DNA of 8,569 nt from Alphaproteobacteria bacterium. Lineage in GTDB: Bacteria; Pseudomonadota; Alphaproteobacteria; CAAHEQ01; UBA3637. Of the stretch, positions 6,625 to 8,569 are shown one piece after another; positions within the stretch are counted from its first letter, which is position 1; each line of letters opens with the position of its first letter. The stretch is from positions 1-8,569 of the forward strand of contig JAFXFY010000038.1 in assembly GCA_017513365.1 (NCBI GenBank). The letters run 5' to 3'. The translations under genes and the position numbers were made by a program. The notes under the pieces are model-generated. The model worked only from the letters and a program-made list of their open reading frames with translations, had not been told where the DNA came from and ran no database searches.

Positions 6625-7011
6625 TTAGCAACGGCCTTGCATTTTACCATATTCAGCAACCGGAGGCAACGTATTTGCTAACACCTTAACCGGAGCATCC
6701 CAAGTTGGCGGTAATGTATTCGCCATTCTTTTAGCCGGTGCTTCAATACACGGTGGTAAAGAATTGGCAATTTGAACCGGCATTTCCGGTGTTGGAGGCA
6801 AAGTATTCTGAGCCTTAAACACGTCATCCGTCAAATACCAATCATCCGGTGTTGGAGGCAAAGAATTTGCAATTCTAGCCGGCATTTCCGGTGTTGGTGT
6901 TAATGTGTTTGCCATTTCATATTCCGGTGTCGGCGGCAATGAGTTTTGAACCTCAAAAATCGCAGACAATGCAAAAAGCCCCACCAATGTTTTATTAAAA
7001 ACATTCTTCAT
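6625..7011 (-). CDS. small exported protein made of seven imperfect NSLPPTPE-type repeats
   Basis: The 128-residue protein starts with a probable signal peptide (MKNVFNKTLVGLFALSA, possible cleavage after A17). Almost all the rest is repeats with core N-S/T-L-P/T-P, usually followed by T-P-E and then a hydrophobic or basic spacer. The motif Asn is at residues 23, 35, 49, 69, 83, 98 and 113, giving spacings of 12, 14, 20, 14, 15 and 15. The end is GKMQGRC with a terminal Cys; another Cys (88) replaces the Thr after LPP in repeat five. I do not recognise the family; it may be a periplasmic or surface spacer, a ligand carrying multiple binding motifs, or a multi-core peptide precursor. On its strand AAGGA lies eight bases before the ATG. 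It has its own terminator (6574-6609) and an upstream palindrome, so it is probably monocistronic. Strong DNA-level repetition supports growth by duplication. Confidence 0.8.
   Translation of the reverse strand: MKNVFNKTLVGLFALSAIFEVQNSLPPTPEYEMANTLTPTPEMPARIANSLPPTPDDWYLTDDVFKAQNTLPPTPEMPVQIANSLPPCIEAPAKRMANTLPPTWDAPVKVLANTLPPVAEYGKMQGRC
6777..6897. repeat. DNA direct repeats inside the NSLPP-repeat gene
   Basis: A 19-base stretch (TCCGGTGTTGGAGGCAAAG) is identical at 6785-6803 and 6845-6863, exactly 60 bases (20 codons) apart. Another 19-base stretch (CCGGCATTTCCGGTGTTGG) is identical at 6777-6795 and 6879-6897, 102 bases apart. Both spacings are multiples of three, so recombination or slippage between copies would change repeat number without breaking the frame. 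Confidence 0.85.
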
Positions 7012-7058
7012 TTATTTTATCCTTTATGTTATAATGATGTTGTTTTTTATTTAATTCA

Positions 7059-7098
7059 TTGTAATTATTACAAAATTTTAATCTTTTAAATTGTAATT
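7059..7098. promoter_or_regulatory. perfect 15-bp palindrome plus repeated half-site (possible operator)
   Basis: TTGTAAT-T-ATTACAA (7059-7073) is a perfect palindrome with seven-base arms. The half TTGTAATT recurs at 7091-7098, 32 bases further, about three helical turns. It lies 48 bases upstream of the minus-strand start codon at 7011 and inside the 282-base divergent region, where a dimeric repressor could bind. The region is very AT-rich, so chance is not excluded. The rest of the divergent region (7012-7293) shows only AT-rich sequence, a weak AAAAGT/ACTTTT hairpin at 7145-7161 and no promoter I would defend. Confidence 0.4.
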
Positions 7099-7293
7099 CC
7101 CTTTTAAAACGAAAAATCGCAATGAATATACACCTTTTTAAATTAAAAGTCAAGAACTTTTTTATAAAAAATTCATTTTATTTTTTAAATCACAAAACAA
7201 CCAATTGATTTTATTAATATCTTTCAACAAATTTTTATTAAATACTTGTCCTATTTTAAAATATATGATTAACTAAAGTTTAGGAGGTTTTAC

Positions 7294-7761
7294 ATGTCTC
7301 GCTTTTCAGATGAACAATATACAGCAATTTTAAAGATTTTTTATGCATACGATTCGCGATTACAGGCCCTTAGCTCATCTTTGCTTGAAACAGCATTAAT
7401 ACAAACGGCATTAACCAACTCGGTAAAACCCATTGAAAAATGGGCAAGAGCTTGGAAAAAATGTCGTCTTAATATCAAAAAGACATATCATAAATATGGA
7501 TTGTTGCATGCCAGCGACAAAAAGGATATTGAATTGTTATTTAACCTATATTTAAACGACAAAAGCGTTTCAAAAATCCTTTACCAAACACCCCCAGCCG
7601 TACAAAACGTCATTTTAAACATTATGGCACCACGCACCGTTAAGTTAGCTGTCAAACACCCACCCAGAGGATTCGCCGAACGAATTGCCTCTCGCTTAGC
7701 CACCGGTTTTGAGCGAATTGCCCAACAAGAAAACCGCCCGTGGATTAACGGACGAGAGTGA
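7294..7761 (+). CDS. hypothetical basic, helix-rich protein
   Basis: The 155-residue product is not one I recognise. It has no signal peptide or membrane helix and is likely cytoplasmic and mainly helical, with a basic middle (WARAWKKCRLNIKKTYHKYG, 50-69) and a basic, Arg-containing C-terminal part (MAPRTVKLAVKHPPRGFAER, 111-130). The single Cys is residue 57. The start is well supported by AGGAGG (7282-7287) six bases before the ATG, one of the strongest Shine-Dalgarno sequences in the window. It is transcribed divergently from the NSLPP-repeat gene and followed by its own hairpin, so it is probably a single-gene unit. The basic stretches could bind nucleic acid, but no known motif supports this. 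Confidence 0.78.
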   Translation: MSRFSDEQYTAILKIFYAYDSRLQALSSSLLETALIQTALTNSVKPIEKWARAWKKCRLNIKKTYHKYGLLHASDKKDIELLFNLYLNDKSVSKILYQTPPAVQNVILNIMAPRTVKLAVKHPPRGFAERIASRLATGFERIAQQENRPWINGRE

Positions 7762-7790
7762 TTTATTTTCAATGTAAACAAAATACCAAT

Positions 7791-7827
7791 ACCCCCTCGG
7801 CTGAGCTATCGCCAAGAGGGAGTTTTT
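7791..7827 (+). terminator. intrinsic terminator after the basic hypothetical gene
   Basis: CCCTC (7794-7798) pairs with GAGGG (7816-7820), and GGC (7799-7801) with GCC (7811-7813), leaving an AA bulge and a nine-base loop. T5 follows at 7823-7827. It lies 30 bases after the stop at 7761. It separates two convergent genes; the minus-strand side has only a short T-rich stretch, so it works mainly for the plus strand. Confidence 0.75.
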
Positions 7828-7844
7828 ATACATATTACAAGATG

Positions 7845-8569
7845 TTACTTTGTTTTACAAAATGCATTTGTATATGATGTATCATAAACGGTATAATATG
7901 AATTATTTGCCATGTCTTTCCCATCTTGACTATACAAAGCTGTATGATATGGCTGCATACTCAACCAAAACCATCCACCATAAAACTTTGATCTTATTGC
8001 TGTTCCTAAAGCTGTGAATTCAACTGCTTTTTTTTCTACTTTTGTTGTCCAAGTCGGATACAAATCATATCCGGAAATCATACTATATCCTAAATCTTTA
8101 CACGCTTTACGTGTATCCCACCAACTAACAGCAAACTTATCATTGATTTTCAATCTAACAAATCCGTCATACTGCACAACTTCATAGGGTTTACAAATCT
8201 CATAATTAGATGAATATGAATTATTCTTTGACAAACACAATTCTCCCGTATCACAATCACTGTTATTTACACACTCAACGCATGTCCCATCAGATTTCAT
8301 AGCTGGTTTATCGGCATAATCCCCTTCACCGCAAGCGAGTGCACAATATCCACCTGTGGATAACTGTCTGTTTTGACATACGGCTTCACATTTGCCACGG
8401 GTACTGACATAAACTTTTTCAGTTGTATCACACGCATAGCATGTGCCATTTGTGGCTTGTAACGGTTTATCGGCATATTCACCGATGCCACATTTTTTGG
8501 ATAACGCACATACACCATTTGATATCAACTCACGATTGGCACAAATTTCTGTACATTTACCATTACTGC
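7845..8569 (-). CDS. Cys-rich repeat surface protein with lectin-like C-terminus, 3' part (5' end outside window)
   Basis: The minus-strand frame is open from the window edge to the TAA at 7845-7847, giving 240 residues; the TTG near 8528 that could be read as a start lies inside the repeat region and is not one. Two tandem units of about 50 residues are visible, each beginning GKC (GKCTEICANREL and GKCEAVCQNRQL), then a CAL segment, G-E/D-Y-ADKP, and a GTC-x-x-C end. A shorter NNSDCDTGELC segment follows. The C-terminal module contains KINDKFAVSWWDTRKACKDLG and SMIS, then GGWFWLSMQPY and a terminal NAFCKTK, aligning with the C-terminus of the prepilin-like protein at 4180-5250 (AMSWWDNVSACEAL...MIS...FFAVCR). 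It is probably a secreted or pilus-linked surface protein; whether it too begins with a prepilin leader cannot be seen. The Cys pattern suggests multiple disulfides formed outside the cytoplasm. Confidence 0.85.
   Translation of the reverse strand, partial: SNGKCTEICANRELISNGVCALSKKCGIGEYADKPLQATNGTCYACDTTEKVYVSTRGKCEAVCQNRQLSTGGYCALACGEGDYADKPAMKSDGTCVECVNNSDCDTGELCLSKNNSYSSNYEICKPYEVVQYDGFVRLKINDKFAVSWWDTRKACKDLGYSMISGYDLYPTWTTKVEKKAVEFTALGTAIRSKFYGGWFWLSMQPYHTALYSQDGKDMANNSYYTVYDTSYTNAFCKTK

Noticed and set aside
6777..6897. CRISPR-like array from the repeated 19-base units
   Set aside because: Copies are few, unevenly spaced, in frame within a coding region, and the intervals are themselves degenerate repeats rather than unique spacers.
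8297..8518. 73-residue minus-strand frame inside the Cys-rich gene
   Set aside because: It is a shifted-frame shadow of the repeat region, which keeps its Cys pattern only in the other frame.

Overview
The window looks like chromosomal DNA of an AT-rich alphaproteobacterium, probably an uncultured host- or gut-associated lineage. The evidence is the lpxI-lpxB pair (LpxI is the alphaproteobacterial version of the UDP-2,3-diacylglucosamine hydrolase step), an FzlA-like GST-fold protein (FzlA is an alphaproteobacterial FtsZ partner), and prepilin-like proteins with a GRSMVEMLG leader, a type I recall from uncultured gut alphaproteobacteria. The lineage is inferred; no marker rRNA is present.

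Left part (1-4158, + strand): a tightly packed cell-envelope run. It starts with the 3' part of lpxI, then lpxB (start abuts the lpxI stop), an fzlA-like gene, a small Trp-rich lipoprotein, a GT4 glycosyltransferase, and a one-helix membrane protein resembling DUF5665 whose start overlaps the glycosyltransferase stop. Gaps are 0-15 nt, so this is probably one operon for lipid A synthesis, sugar transfer and envelope/division functions.

Middle (4180-6493, + strand): a 356-residue prepilin-like surface protein with a class III-type leader, a cysteine-rich middle and a C-terminal module with C-type-lectin-like traits. Its fifth to seventh codons hold a run of seven C's; gain or loss of one C stops translation within about ten codons, a layout typical of phase-variable surface genes. 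It is followed by gap (type I glyceraldehyde-3-phosphate dehydrogenase) with its own leader and a strong terminator.

Right part (6574-8569): a bidirectional terminator, then a minus-strand gene for a small exported protein built from seven imperfect repeats of an N-S/T-L-P-P motif; an AT-rich divergent intergenic region with a perfect 15-bp palindrome and a repeated half-site; a plus-strand orphan basic protein with its own terminator; and the 3' part of a second cysteine-rich protein on the minus strand, which runs off the window. The C-terminal module of that last protein resembles that of the prepilin-like protein, so the window holds two members of one surface-protein family. The most unusual items are the NSLPP-repeat protein, the poly-C tract and the shared lectin-like module.
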